The translations under genes and the position numbers were made by a program. The notes below the pieces were generated by a model. The model did no database searches, was not told the origin of the DNA, and saw only the letters and a list, made by a program, of their open reading frames with translations. From the NCBI GenBank assembly GCA_947470805.1, contig CANIVU010000016.1, positions 40,520 to 104,519 on the forward strand: a stretch of 64,000 nt of DNA, read 5' to 3'. Numbering within the stretch: position 1 is the first letter of the stretch; every line of letters begins with the position of its first letter. This stretch comes from Acidobacteriota bacterium (GTDB taxonomy: Bacteria; Acidobacteriota; Terriglobia; Bryobacterales; Bryobacteraceae). Below, piece after piece: positions 1-8,350 of this stretch.

Positions 1-1529
1 TGGACCTGGAAGAGCTGAAGGGACGGCTACACCGGTTCCGTTTGCGGCCGAAGTATCAGGCCATTGTGATCAAAGAGGAACTGACGCCGGCGGAGATTTC
101 GTTCGTGGAGAGCCATCACGATCCGGACACGTTTCCGGAGTTGGAGCTGGTGCACGTGCAGCACCGGCTGTACCCGCGGGACAACCTGCTGGCACACGTG
201 ATCGGGTACGTGGGCGAAGTGACGGAGGCCGAGTTGGACCTCGCCGATTTTGCCAAGTACAACCAGGGCGACGTGATCGGCAAGGCCGGGATTGAGCGGC
301 AGTACAACGAGACGCTGATGGGCGTGGACGGGCAGCGGCAGGTGGTTGTCGATAACAAGGGCAACGAGCGCGAGGTGATTGGGTACAAGGAAGCCGAGCC
401 GGGGCGGTCGATGCAATTGACGATCGACCTGGACCTGCAGATTGTGGCGGAGTTGGCGTTGGAGGGGCGGCGTGGGTCGGTGGTGGCGATGGATACGCGG
501 ACGGGCGAGGTGCTGGCGATGGTTTCGCGGCCGGCGTTTGACCCGAACAAGTTCGCGGGCCGGATCCGGCAAAAAGACTGGGACGAGATCATGAACAACA
601 TCGAGAAGCCGATGTTGAACCGGGCGATTCAATCGAATCTGGCGCCGGGGTCGACGTTCAAGCCTCTGGTGGCGCTGGCGGCGCTGGAGAACGGGATTAT
701 CGACGAGAAGACCACGTTTACGTGTAACGGCGGGATGAACTTCTACGGCCATTATCACCACTGCCACAACAAGCGCGGGCATGGGACGGTGAACCTGCAC
801 CAGGCGCTGGCGCAGAGTTGCGACGTGTTTTTCTACAACGTCGGGAGCCGGTTGGGGATCGACAAATTGGCGGCGCTGGGCGAGATTGCCGGACTGGGAA
901 AAGAGTCGGGGATCGACTTGCCGTTTGAGTATCGCGGGGTGCTGCCGTCTTCGAAGTGGAAGGCACGGACGCTGCGGCAGCAGTGGTTCCCGGGGGATAC
1001 GATTTCGGTTGCGATTGGTCAGGGGTACCTGACGATTACGCCGCTGCAGCTGGCTGTAATGGCGGGCGGAATCGCGGCGGGGGGCGTATGGCAACGGCCG
1101 CATCTGGTGAAAGACCCGGCGCGCATTGAGCCTCGGAAGTCGGGCGTGAGCATGGAATCGATCAACCAGGTGATCTACGGGATGTATGGCGTTGTGAACC
1201 AGGGCGGAACGGGCGGGGTGGCGCGACTGCCGGGCGTGGAGGTTTGCGGGAAGACGGGGACGGCGCAGTTGGCGTCGAACGAGTTGTTGAAGTCGTCGTC
1301 GCGGCTGGCGGCGGAGTTGAAAGACAATGCGTGGTTCGTAGCGTTCGCGCCGCGAGTGAACCCGGAGATTGTGGTTTCCGTGCTGTATGAAGGCGGCGGG
1401 CACGGCGACCAGGCGGCACCGATTGCACGCGACGTGATGAAGGCTTATTTCGACAAGAAGAACCGGAACGTGAACCGGTTGCCGACGCTGGCACTTGCGC
1501 CACACGGGGCAAAGGGGTTTGCGAACTAA
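1..1529 (+). CDS. mrdA: Penicillin-binding protein 2 (peptidoglycan D,D-transpeptidase), 5' truncated
   Basis: Transpeptidase of the elongasome, which cross-links peptidoglycan in the periplasm during side-wall growth. The reading frame is open from base 3 at the window edge, so the N-terminal anchor and the start of the dimerisation domain lie upstream. The three active-site motifs are visible: STFK with the acylated serine at about 651-662, the SxN-like SCD at about 816-824, and KTG at about 1251-1259. Before them is the dimerisation region with the YPR-NLLAHVIGYVGEV stretch typical of class B PBP2. Only 2 bases separate its stop from rodA, the classical mrdA-rodA (mrdB) pair. Identity is secure from the motifs and the partner. 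Confidence 0.95.
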   Translation, partial: DLEELKGRLHRFRLRPKYQAIVIKEELTPAEISFVESHHDPDTFPELELVHVQHRLYPRDNLLAHVIGYVGEVTEAELDLADFAKYNQGDVIGKAGIERQYNETLMGVDGQRQVVVDNKGNEREVIGYKEAEPGRSMQLTIDLDLQIVAELALEGRRGSVVAMDTRTGEVLAMVSRPAFDPNKFAGRIRQKDWDEIMNNIEKPMLNRAIQSNLAPGSTFKPLVALAALENGIIDEKTTFTCNGGMNFYGHYHHCHNKRGHGTVNLHQALAQSCDVFFYNVGSRLGIDKLAALGEIAGLGKESGIDLPFEYRGVLPSSKWKARTLRQQWFPGDTISVAIGQGYLTITPLQLAVMAGGIAAGGVWQRPHLVKDPARIEPRKSGVSMESINQVIYGMYGVVNQGGTGGVARLPGVEVCGKTGTAQLASNELLKSSSRLAAELKDNAWFVAFAPRVNPEIVVSVLYEGGGHGDQAAPIARDVMKAYFDKKNRNVNRLPTLALAPHGAKGFAN

Positions 1530-1531
1530 CG

Positions 1532-2623
1532 ATGGCCAGCTACCGTTCGATCAAAGATCTTGACTGGGGGCTGCTGCTGATTGCGCTGTTGATCGCCGCG
1601 ATCGGCATTTTGCAGATCTTCTCGGCGGGTCAGGGCACGAAGTGGAAAGACCTGTGGTGGAAGCAGATCATCTTCGTTTGCGTCGGGCTGGTGTTGATGT
1701 GGATTATCTCGTCGGTGGATTATCACACGTTGTTGGGGCAGGTACCGATCCTGTATGGGGCGACGATATTTCTGTTGATCGTAACCGCGCTATTCGGGGT
1801 GAAGATCTTTGAATCGCGGCGATGGATATCGCTGCCGGGCGGGTTCCTGTTTCAGATTTCGGAGTTCGCGAAGTTGGTGATGGTCTTGCTGGTGGCGCGA
1901 TTCCTGACGGAACTGCGCACGGAGTCCATGCACTGGAAAGATCTGGCAAAATTGTGCGCGCTGGTGGGCGTGCCGATGCTGATGGTGATGAAGCAGCCGG
2001 ATCTGGGTACGTCGATGACGTATCTGCCGATTCTGGCGATGGGCGTTTTTCTGGCCGGGTTGCGTTGGCAGTACACTGTGCTGATTGCGGCGATGGCGAT
2101 TGTACTGATTCCGTCAAGCTGGTTTCTGCTGAAGGATTATCAGAAGTCGCGCATACAGACGTTCCTCGATCCCTCGCGGGATCCGAAGGGGGACGGCTAT
2201 CAGGTGATCCAATCGAAGATTGCGATCGGCAACGGGGGAATGTGGGGCAAGGGCGTGACGCACGGCACGCAGACACGGTACCAGTTCCTGCCTGTACCGC
2301 ATACGGACTTCGTGTTCGCGGCGTTCGCCGAGGAGCATGGGTTTGTGGGCGTGGTGTTCGTGTTGGGCCTTTACTTTCTGCTTTTCATGCAGATCGTACA
2401 GAACGCGCAAACGGCGCCCGACCGCGGGGGCATGTATATCTGCATGTGTATTTGCGCAACACTGCTGTTTCACCTTTTGGTGAATGTCGGAATGGTGGTG
2501 GGCAGGATGCCGGTGACGGGAATTCCACTGCCGCTGATGAGTAACGGCGGGAGCGGTATGTTGAGCGTCTTTATGATGCTCGGATTAGTGAACAACGTGC
2601 GCCTGCGGCGGTTCGTCAACTAG
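1532..2623 (+). CDS. rodA: Rod shape-determining protein RodA (SEDS glycosyltransferase)
   Basis: SEDS-family integral membrane peptidoglycan polymerase that works with PBP2 in lateral wall synthesis. The 363-residue product is hydrophobic throughout, with about ten membrane segments. It carries the family signatures PHTDFVFA (around residue 250) and, near the C-terminus, NVGMVVGRMPVTGIPLP followed by MSNGGSGML. Length is normal for RodA. It starts 2 bases after the mrdA stop, so the two are co-transcribed and probably translationally coupled. It meets the minus-strand zinc-ribbon gene tail to tail, 6 bases apart. FtsW is the alternative family member, but the PBP2 neighbour favours RodA. Confidence 0.95.
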   Translation: MASYRSIKDLDWGLLLIALLIAAIGILQIFSAGQGTKWKDLWWKQIIFVCVGLVLMWIISSVDYHTLLGQVPILYGATIFLLIVTALFGVKIFESRRWISLPGGFLFQISEFAKLVMVLLVARFLTELRTESMHWKDLAKLCALVGVPMLMVMKQPDLGTSMTYLPILAMGVFLAGLRWQYTVLIAAMAIVLIPSSWFLLKDYQKSRIQTFLDPSRDPKGDGYQVIQSKIAIGNGGMWGKGVTHGTQTRYQFLPVPHTDFVFAAFAEEHGFVGVVFVLGLYFLLFMQIVQNAQTAPDRGGMYICMCICATLLFHLLVNVGMVVGRMPVTGIPLPLMSNGGSGMLSVFMMLGLVNNVRLRRFVN

Positions 2624-2629
2624 CGACAG

Positions 2630-3055
2630 TTACCGCTTTGTGCTGGCCGAACGGCTTATCTCGCTGTGGACTTCGTGTTCCACGCCAATTACGACCTGAC
2701 TACGCGCGGCGCGTTTTTCCTTGCTGAATCGCTCGCGAACAAACCGGAAGCTCCAGAAGTTGTTCCGGCAGTATTCGCAGCGGACGGCCTTGGCTCCGAA
2801 AGCGAGCATGAAGCGGGTGAGGAAAGGCGGGTTATAAAACTCGCGGGTCCACCGGCTGAGATCCATGCGATGGCACATGGGGCATTTGGCGTAGAGGAAA
2901 TGACGAACGCGTTGGATGCTGGATCGAAAGAGATGCCCGCACTCCTCACAGCGAAACAGATAAATGCCAAGAAGGCGGAAGAACTTGCGCATGGCAGGTT
3001 TCTTCCGGGAAAGACGCACTTCGTCAGACCCACATTTTGGACATTCCAGTGTCAT
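2630..3055 (-). CDS. Small zinc-ribbon protein with four CxxC pairs
   Basis: Unrecognised 141-residue protein. Four CxxC pairs are visible at C5/C8, C36/C39, C58/C61 and C93/C96, which would make two zinc ribbons. The product is very basic and has no signal peptide or membrane segment, so it is probably cytoplasmic and could bind nucleic acid or protein. An overlapping plus-strand open frame (2666-3058) exists, but the regular cysteine pairs make the minus frame the real gene. No function can be assigned. Convergent with rodA and followed upstream by the class IV aminotransferase on the same strand, 63 bases away. Confidence 0.75.
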   Translation of the reverse strand: MTLECPKCGSDEVRLSRKKPAMRKFFRLLGIYLFRCEECGHLFRSSIQRVRHFLYAKCPMCHRMDLSRWTREFYNPPFLTRFMLAFGAKAVRCEYCRNNFWSFRFVRERFSKEKRAARSQVVIGVEHEVHSEISRSASTKR

Positions 3056-3118
3056 TGATTAAAAACATCATACATCCGTCACGCTTCGTATGACAGCCCC
3101 AACGAAAATGCAACCCGG

Positions 3119-3991
3119 CTACACCGTCCGGGGTATGGAAACGCGGCGAGCGGCGACGTAAGTATCGATGTGGGCGCGGAAGGCGGCGAGCAGACGAGCG
3201 GGCACATCGGACTGTCGGCGGATGTGGAGGCCCTCGACTTCCGTCACAGGCAGTACGTCGCGGGTGGAGGAGGTCATGAAGACGGCGTCGGCGATTTCCA
3301 GATCGGCGGGAAGCAGGTGGCCTTCGCGGATGGTGATTCCATCGGCCTGAATGGAATCGAGCAAAACCTCGCGGGTGATGCCAGGGAGGCAGCCGGTATC
3401 GAGGGCAGGGGTGACAACGTCGTTGCCGAAGACGGCGAAGAGGTTGGCGGAGGTACACTCGCTGACGCGGCCGTGTTCGTCGAGAAGGACAACTTCGTCG
3501 AAGCCGCGTTCGTGGGCTTCCTCGTACCAGGATAGGTTATTGGCCCAGGCGGTGATTTTGGCACCGCGGAACTCGTTGGCTCCCTGGCGAGCGTTGGGCT
3601 TGACGGCCAAACGAACCGAATCGCCCCAGTTGCGAAGGCCGGTGGTGAAGGCAACAACGTCAAACTTGCGGGTTTGGCCGGGAGCTTCAAAGAGGCCGCC
3701 GTGGTTGCGGACGATGGCAACGCGGAGGGTGCCGTTGTTGGCCTCATTGGCATCGATGAGCCGGCGGAGCCCGGCGAGCAGCGTTTCGGGAGATTCCGGG
3801 ATCGGAACCCGCATTCTATGGGCATCGCGCACCATACGCGCCCAGTGGCGATCCCACTCAAACAGCACGCCTTCGGCGACGCGGAGGGTACTGAAAACAC
3901 CCCAGCCATTGAGGAATCCGACCTGTCCGGGGAGCAGGCAGGGCTCTGTGGTTTCGCGGATCGACTCATTGTGGAGCAGGAAGCGATGCAT
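3119..3991 (-). CDS. PLP-dependent class IV aminotransferase (branched-chain / D-amino acid / ADC lyase family)
   Basis: Fold-type IV PLP enzyme of 290 residues, normal for the family. The PLP lysine is probably K145 in GAKITAWANNLSW. The family signature continues with GFDEVVLLDEHGRVSE (E178) and SANLFAVFGNDVVTP, then the cofactor-phosphate loop GCLPGITR. Members transaminate branched-chain amino acids (IlvE), make D-amino acids (Dat), or cleave aminodeoxychorismate (PabC). The sequence alone does not separate these for me, so no symbol is given. It is divergent from the ThiO-like gene with 45 bases between the starts. Cytoplasmic. Confidence 0.88.
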   Translation of the reverse strand: MHRFLLHNESIRETTEPCLLPGQVGFLNGWGVFSTLRVAEGVLFEWDRHWARMVRDAHRMRVPIPESPETLLAGLRRLIDANEANNGTLRVAIVRNHGGLFEAPGQTRKFDVVAFTTGLRNWGDSVRLAVKPNARQGANEFRGAKITAWANNLSWYEEAHERGFDEVVLLDEHGRVSECTSANLFAVFGNDVVTPALDTGCLPGITREVLLDSIQADGITIREGHLLPADLEIADAVFMTSSTRDVLPVTEVEGLHIRRQSDVPARLLAAFRAHIDTYVAARRVSIPRTV

Positions 3992-4036
3992 ACCCCCATT
4001 CTACAAGTGGCTAAAGGACAAGTAACATGGAAAGAC

Positions 4037-5032
4037 ATGCGCGTTGAGATTGCCGGAGCCGGGATCATCGGGCTCTCTATTGCCTGGCGCCTGGCGCAGG
4101 CGGGATACCAGGTCGTCGTGCGAGACGCCGGCCGGGTGGCGGGAGAATCGAGTTGGGCGGGGGCGGGGATGCTGACGCCGGCGGGGGAGTTCCATGAAGA
4201 CTCGCGGTGGACGCAGGTGGCGGTGCAGAGTCTGGCCGAATACGGCGAGTTTGTGGAAGAGCTGACGCTGGCGACGGGAGTGCCGATTGACTTCCGGGTG
4301 TGCGGCACGATGGAACTGGCGTTCAACGACGCCGAGAAGGAAGCGTTGGACCAGCCGCGGCCGGACGGCATTTACATGGAAGAGTTGACGGTTTCCGGGG
4401 CGCGGTACTTTGCGCCGATCCCGACGAGCGGGGTGCGGGCGGCGCGGTGGTTCCCGAACGAGGCGGTGGTGGATCCGCGGAACGTGTGCGAGGCACTGGT
4501 GGCGGCGTGCGGGAAGTTGGGCGTGGAGATCCGGGAGAATGACCGGGTGGAGCGGTACGAGGGTCCAACGGTGATTGCCAGCGGGGCGTGGGCCAGCCAG
4601 ATTGAGGGCTTGAACGGGGCGCCACGCGCGTTTCCGGTGAAAGGGCACCTGCTGGGCTACCACTGCAAGAAAGAGTCCCTGCCGCCGATTGTGCGGCACG
4701 GGCACCACTATGCGTTGCAGCGGGAGAACGGGTTTACGATATTCGGCTCCGATGAGAAGCGGGATGTGTGGGACAAGGGAGTGGAGCCGGAGCGGGTGGA
4801 GGCGTTAAAGGCGGCGGCGCTGATGCTGTTGCCGCGGTTGCTGAACCGGGAGCCGGACCTGGTGTGGGCGGGGTTGCGGCCGGGGTCGGGGATTGGCGAG
4901 CCGGTGGTGGAGAAGGTGGAGGGGAAGGAGCTGTGGTTGGCCTACGGGCACTTCCGGAATGGGATTTTGATGGCGAACACGACGGCGCGGATGATTACCG
5001 AGTCTGTGGTTGCCACGCTGGGAAAGGGTTAA
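4037..5032 (+). CDS. thiO: FAD-dependent glycine oxidase / D-amino acid oxidase family (ThiO-like)
   Basis: DAO-family flavoenzyme of 331 residues. The Rossmann FAD motif GAGIIG lies at residues 7-12, followed by SSWAGAGMLTPAGE, characteristic of glycine oxidase ThiO, which supplies dehydroglycine for the thiazole of thiamine. The C-terminal GLRPGSGIGEP closes the FAD site. The open frame extends upstream through the divergent gene, but ATG 4037 is chosen because the protein family begins just before the Rossmann strand and a GGAAAG sequence precedes it. No other thiamine genes are nearby, so a broader D-amino acid oxidase role is possible. Its 3' end overlaps the convergent HipA-like gene by 38 bases. 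Confidence 0.82.
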   Translation: MRVEIAGAGIIGLSIAWRLAQAGYQVVVRDAGRVAGESSWAGAGMLTPAGEFHEDSRWTQVAVQSLAEYGEFVEELTLATGVPIDFRVCGTMELAFNDAEKEALDQPRPDGIYMEELTVSGARYFAPIPTSGVRAARWFPNEAVVDPRNVCEALVAACGKLGVEIRENDRVERYEGPTVIASGAWASQIEGLNGAPRAFPVKGHLLGYHCKKESLPPIVRHGHHYALQRENGFTIFGSDEKRDVWDKGVEPERVEALKAAALMLLPRLLNREPDLVWAGLRPGSGIGEPVVEKVEGKELWLAYGHFRNGILMANTTARMITESVVATLGKG

Positions 5033-5843
5033 CGCGGCCGCGGGTGCAATCTTCGATGAGTTGCGGAACGCGCTTGCGGCGCTTGAGCAGGGTTTCGAGC
5101 AGGCGGGTGAGTTGATCGCGTTCGTCGCCGGGGAGCCAGGATTCGGGGACTTCGCGGAGGACGCGATCCATGATCTCGTCGGGAAAATTCTGGATGCGTT
5201 CGAGCCAGGGGGAGAAGTCGGCGAGGCCGCGCACCTTTTCGTAGACGATGGGGCGGAAGAAGAGACCGAAGAGAGGAGCGTCGCGAAACTCCCAGTTGGG
5301 GCCATCGAAGAGATAGCCGTGGTCCATCATCTGGGCGACGAAGGCGACTTGGAGCGGATTGCCCTGGGCGTTGGGGCGCCAATCGGAGAGGCGGGCACGG
5401 AAGAAGATGGCCTGGCGGGAGTCGGAGTTGCCGGCCCATTTATCGAAGGCGAGGACGCCTAAGAAGTCTTCGGGGTTGGCGACCTTTTTCATGAGGGGGT
5501 CGGGGAGGATGTCGTAGACGGCTTGCGTGATGGGGTTGCCGGGGAAGCGGGAGCCGAAGTGCCAGCCGGGAGTAACTTCGCGGCGGGAGGTGCCGAGTTG
5601 CATATAGACGTCAGGGAATTCGCGAAGGAGGTCGGCGGTCACTTCGATGACGCGCGATTCGGGCTGGGCGATGTCGAGGTGCTGGAGAAGAATGGAGGCG
5701 ACGTATTCATTGACGAGGACGCGGCGGTGCTGCGGATTGTCCGTGAATTTGACGACGTAGTGGTGGCCGTCGGCTGCTTCCATGAGGAAGGCCTGAGCTC
5801 CTCCGCGCATGCGGCGCAGAGGTCGACGGGCGAGAACGGGCAT
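4995..5843 (-). CDS. HipA-like kinase-fold protein, stand-alone
   Basis: 282-residue protein with hallmarks of the HipA/PI4K-like kinase fold. An N-terminal nucleotide-binding stretch contains VVKF (K32). A catalytic segment FDKWAGNSDSRQ (D134, N139, D141) resembles the HipA N-D motif, and a metal-binding MMDHGY (D174) sits where DFG-like residues fall. Classical HipA proteins phosphorylate GltX and sit beside the HipB antitoxin. No HipB-like gene is present here, so this belongs to the orphan HipA-like group of unknown substrate. It overlaps the 3' end of the ThiO-like gene on the other strand by 38 bases. Confidence 0.72.
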   Translation of the reverse strand: MPVLARRPLRRMRGGAQAFLMEAADGHHYVVKFTDNPQHRRVLVNEYVASILLQHLDIAQPESRVIEVTADLLREFPDVYMQLGTSRREVTPGWHFGSRFPGNPITQAVYDILPDPLMKKVANPEDFLGVLAFDKWAGNSDSRQAIFFRARLSDWRPNAQGNPLQVAFVAQMMDHGYLFDGPNWEFRDAPLFGLFFRPIVYEKVRGLADFSPWLERIQNFPDEIMDRVLREVPESWLPGDERDQLTRLLETLLKRRKRVPQLIEDCTRGRVNPFPAWQPQTR

Positions 5844-5862
5844 CTTAGTCTAGTCTAGAGTT

Positions 5863-6096
5863 ATGGCAGACGAAAAAGCACCCGACACGAAACCGGGTGA
5901 GAAGAATAATCGTGATGAGGTGGCGCTGGAACTGATGAAGTTCATCGCCGTCAGCACTGGCTACGGAAAAGGCGCGCCGGCGGCAGGATTTGCCGGTAAG
6001 AGCGCGGCCCGTTCGCCAGAAGAGTATGCGGAGTCGTTGCTGGAACTCTTCCAGCGCTGCCGGCAGGCGGTTGGCAAGCCGGTACCGGGCGAGTAG
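5863..6096 (+). CDS. Small hypothetical protein
   Basis: 77-residue soluble protein with a charged N-terminus (MADEKAPDTKPGEKNN) and a predicted helical body. No signal peptide, cysteine or known motif is seen. It is transcribed divergently from the HipA-like gene, with 19 bases between the starts, and ends just before a strong bidirectional terminator, which supports its being a genuine one-gene transcript. Function unknown. Confidence 0.65.
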   Translation: MADEKAPDTKPGEKNNRDEVALELMKFIAVSTGYGKGAPAAGFAGKSAARSPEEYAESLLELFQRCRQAVGKPVPGE

Positions 6097-6118
6097 TTCG
6101 CGCGGACTCTGTTGCAGG

Positions 6119-6147
6119 AAAAAGGGCGCCCGATGGGCGCCCTTTTT
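6119..6147. terminator. Bidirectional intrinsic terminator
   Basis: Perfect 12-bp inverted repeat (6119-6130 with 6136-6147, 5-base loop) made of a GC core flanked by A5 and T5. It therefore works as a Rho-independent terminator for both the small gene ending at 6096 and the minus-strand gene ending at 6167. Confidence 0.9.
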
Positions 6148-6166
6148 GTGTTGATCGATTCTACTT

Positions 6167-6403
6167 CTACTTCTTCGCGACGGATTTTTTCGCCGTGGCT
6201 TTCGTTGGGGATAGGGCGGGTTTGACACCGGCCTCGGTGGCGGGTTCGACGGCTATGCCGGCCTGTTCAAATTCGTCGAACTCCTCGTCGTCTTCATCGG
6301 CATATTCGTGGAGATCCGAAGCTAGTTCCGCGTGGCCCTCTTCAAAGCCGAACTCGTCATCGTCGTCATCAAACGGCAGGGTATAACAAGAACGCTCATC
6401 CAC
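6167..6403 (-). CDS. Small highly acidic protein with a basic Lys/Ala tail
   Basis: 78-residue protein starting at GTG 6403, chosen because GGGAGG stands 7 bases upstream. The longer open frame would run into the transglycosylase gene and has no ribosome site. The N-terminal half is strongly acidic (a run of five Asp, then many Glu and Asp), and the C-terminus is basic and Lys/Ala-rich (ATAKKSVAKK). No fold or family recognised. It follows the lytic transglycosylase by about 60 bases on the same strand and ends at the bidirectional terminator, so it may be the last gene of that transcript. Confidence 0.6.
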   Translation of the reverse strand: MDERSCYTLPFDDDDDEFGFEEGHAELASDLHEYADEDDEEFDEFEQAGIAVEPATEAGVKPALSPTKATAKKSVAKK

Positions 6404-6461
6404 GGCGCGGGCCTCCCGAAACAGGAACTTCTCCGAATAGAGTACAACGGAGGCTCGTGAC

Positions 6462-8153
6462 TTAGCCCTGTTTACGGCGAGCGGTGGAGTGGGCCACGGT
6501 GGGTGCGGCCTTACGAACCGGCTGTTTAGGAGCGGCCTTGGAGGCCGACTGCATCGTAGCGGGGCGGCGGATGGGCGTGCGCGCAATTGTCTGCGTGCGA
6601 GCGCCCGGCCGAACGGCGGGGCGAGTCGCTTTCGCGGTCAGGATCGGTTGAGCGACCGCCGGGACGATGAGGAGCGAACCGGCGTTCGGTTCCTCTTCTG
6701 AGAGGTGGTTAACCGACTGCAACTGGGCCACCGTGGTGCGGTACCGCGTTGCGAGGGCGGCGAGGCTTTCGCCGGATTCGGTGCGGTGGGCGCGCCAACT
6801 GGCGCGGCGCTCCGAAGGAATCATCTCCAGGCCGGCCATCAGCGACTGGCTGGAACCGCGCGGGATGTGCAGTTTGTAGCCGGCAGGCGCGAAGTCGCGG
6901 AGCAGTGCCGGATTCAATTCCTTGAGTTCGGAGACGGGACGGCCAATGATGTCGGAGACCAGCGCGAGACTGGTGAGAACGTTGACGTCCACCGTGTCAT
7001 AGACGAGCGGTTCTTCGGGGACGATGTCATCTATTCCGTAGTTCTGCGGATTCTTGGCCATGATGGTCATGGCGAGAATGATGGGGACGTAATTGGACGT
7101 TTCGAGCGGGAGCGTACCGCGGGACCGGAGTTCCCACACATCGGCATAGCCGGTTTTGGAAACGGCGCGATCCACATTTCCCTGCCCGCAGTTGTAGGCA
7201 GCGATGGCGAGGTACCAATCACCGAATTCGTGATAGAGGTCGCGGAGATGACGGGCGGCGGCGCGGGTGGCCATTTCGGGATCGAAACGTTCGTCGACCC
7301 ATCCATCGTTCTTAAGCCCGTACTTCCCGCCGGTTTCGCGGATGAACTGCCACATGCCGCCGGCGGCCATATAGCTCATGGCGCGGGGCAGGAAGCCGCT
7401 TTCTGCCTGGGCAAGGAAGATGAATTCCTGGGGGATCCCCTCTTCGTCGAGAATGCGGGAGATCATTGGCTTGAACTTGCCGGCACGCTTGAGGCCCGCC
7501 ACAAGAGTACGCTTGCCGCGTTCGCCGGAGAAGTAGTTGATGAAGCTGAGCACGGCGTCGGAAGCTTCCAGAGGCAACTGGCTGACGGTGGCGCCAACTT
7601 CTTCGCGTACCTTCATTTTCAATTTCGGATCCACCGGAAAGGTGAGAGAAAGAATATCGTCGATGGGCGCCTTGTCGTACGACGGCTGGGAGGAAGCGGA
7701 CTTCTCGCTCTGCAGGGTATCGACGTCGATGCGGTAGATCTTCTGCACCAGTTCGTCGAACCGTTTATCGAACGAGGAGCGGTTGACCGGCTCGGACTTG
7801 GCGTTCAGCACCAGATCGAGCGCATCGTCGAACTGCTTCCGGGCGCCTTCGCGGTCACCGGCCTGATACAGGCGATAGCCCTCGGTGTACAGGCGCTCCG
7901 CGTTGACCAAGCGCTCCTCTTTCCAACTGGGTTTGGGCGGAAAGGCGGAGGGGATCAACGCTGGAATGGGGGCAAGTGCCGGTACGGCATCAGGGCCACG
8001 GGTAGCAGTATCGTCGGCTTCCGGCTTGGCGGCAACGGCGAGTGCCGGCGCGACCTGAGCGGTGGCGAGCGAGGGGCCCACAAGGAGACAACCCGCGGTC
8101 ACGATGGTGGCTAGGGCCGTTTGGACGACCCGTAGAACTGGAAACTTGTTCAT
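6462..8153 (-). CDS. mltD: Membrane-bound lytic murein transglycosylase, MltD-like, with LysM domain
   Basis: Periplasmic muramidase-like enzyme that cleaves the MurNAc-GlcNAc bond and forms 1,6-anhydro ends. The 563-residue product has an N-terminal signal segment (about 1-32), a helical linker, an SLT domain with catalytic glutamate E251 in AQAESGF, then MWQFIRETG and AAYNCGQGNV typical of family 1 transglycosylases. A single LysM peptidoglycan-binding domain sits at about 456-498, and a basic Ala/Pro/Arg tail follows. MltD of enterobacteria usually has two LysM units. The small acidic protein follows on the same strand. Confidence 0.9.
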   Translation of the reverse strand: MNKFPVLRVVQTALATIVTAGCLLVGPSLATAQVAPALAVAAKPEADDTATRGPDAVPALAPIPALIPSAFPPKPSWKEERLVNAERLYTEGYRLYQAGDREGARKQFDDALDLVLNAKSEPVNRSSFDKRFDELVQKIYRIDVDTLQSEKSASSQPSYDKAPIDDILSLTFPVDPKLKMKVREEVGATVSQLPLEASDAVLSFINYFSGERGKRTLVAGLKRAGKFKPMISRILDEEGIPQEFIFLAQAESGFLPRAMSYMAAGGMWQFIRETGGKYGLKNDGWVDERFDPEMATRAAARHLRDLYHEFGDWYLAIAAYNCGQGNVDRAVSKTGYADVWELRSRGTLPLETSNYVPIILAMTIMAKNPQNYGIDDIVPEEPLVYDTVDVNVLTSLALVSDIIGRPVSELKELNPALLRDFAPAGYKLHIPRGSSQSLMAGLEMIPSERRASWRAHRTESGESLAALATRYRTTVAQLQSVNHLSEEEPNAGSLLIVPAVAQPILTAKATRPAVRPGARTQTIARTPIRRPATMQSASKAAPKQPVRKAAPTVAHSTARRKQG

Positions 8154-8350
8154 TCCATCTCCCGGCGGATTTTGAATTTGAGGTTACATTGCAACCTTTT
8201 GACCTTACTATAAGCGCGGCTCATGATTCAACTCAGGCTGTTTACCAGCGTCACAGGGGGTGTGTCCCTATAGGTATATCGGCAGATTTCCAGGGAAAGT
8301 AGAGGGATACCCGGATTGCGGGATCCGAGTATCCCTCGTGTAGGTCGCAG
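8154..8350. other. Intergenic region between EF-G-like and transglycosylase genes
   Basis: 197 bases holding the hairpin after the EF-G-like gene and the upstream region of the transglycosylase. An imperfect repeat (CACA, five G, TGTG) lies at 8252-8264. No convincing promoter hexamers or small gene was found. Confidence 0.5.
8302..8337 (-). terminator. Probable terminator hairpin after the EF-G-like gene
   Basis: Nine-base stem (8302-8310 with 8329-8337) extended by an inner CGGAT/ATCCG stem (8312-8316 with 8323-8327), located 14 bases after the stop of the minus-strand EF-G-like gene. Only a weak T-rich stretch follows on the minus strand, so termination efficiency is uncertain. Confidence 0.5.

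Noticed and set aside
2666..3058. Plus-strand open frame opposite the zinc-ribbon gene
   Set aside because: The minus frame has four regular CxxC pairs, the plus frame has nothing recognisable.
8251..8270. CACA-GGGGG-TGTG near a TCCCTA, possible REP element
   Set aside because: Stem only 4 bp and no second copy noticed in the window; kept only as an intergenic remark.
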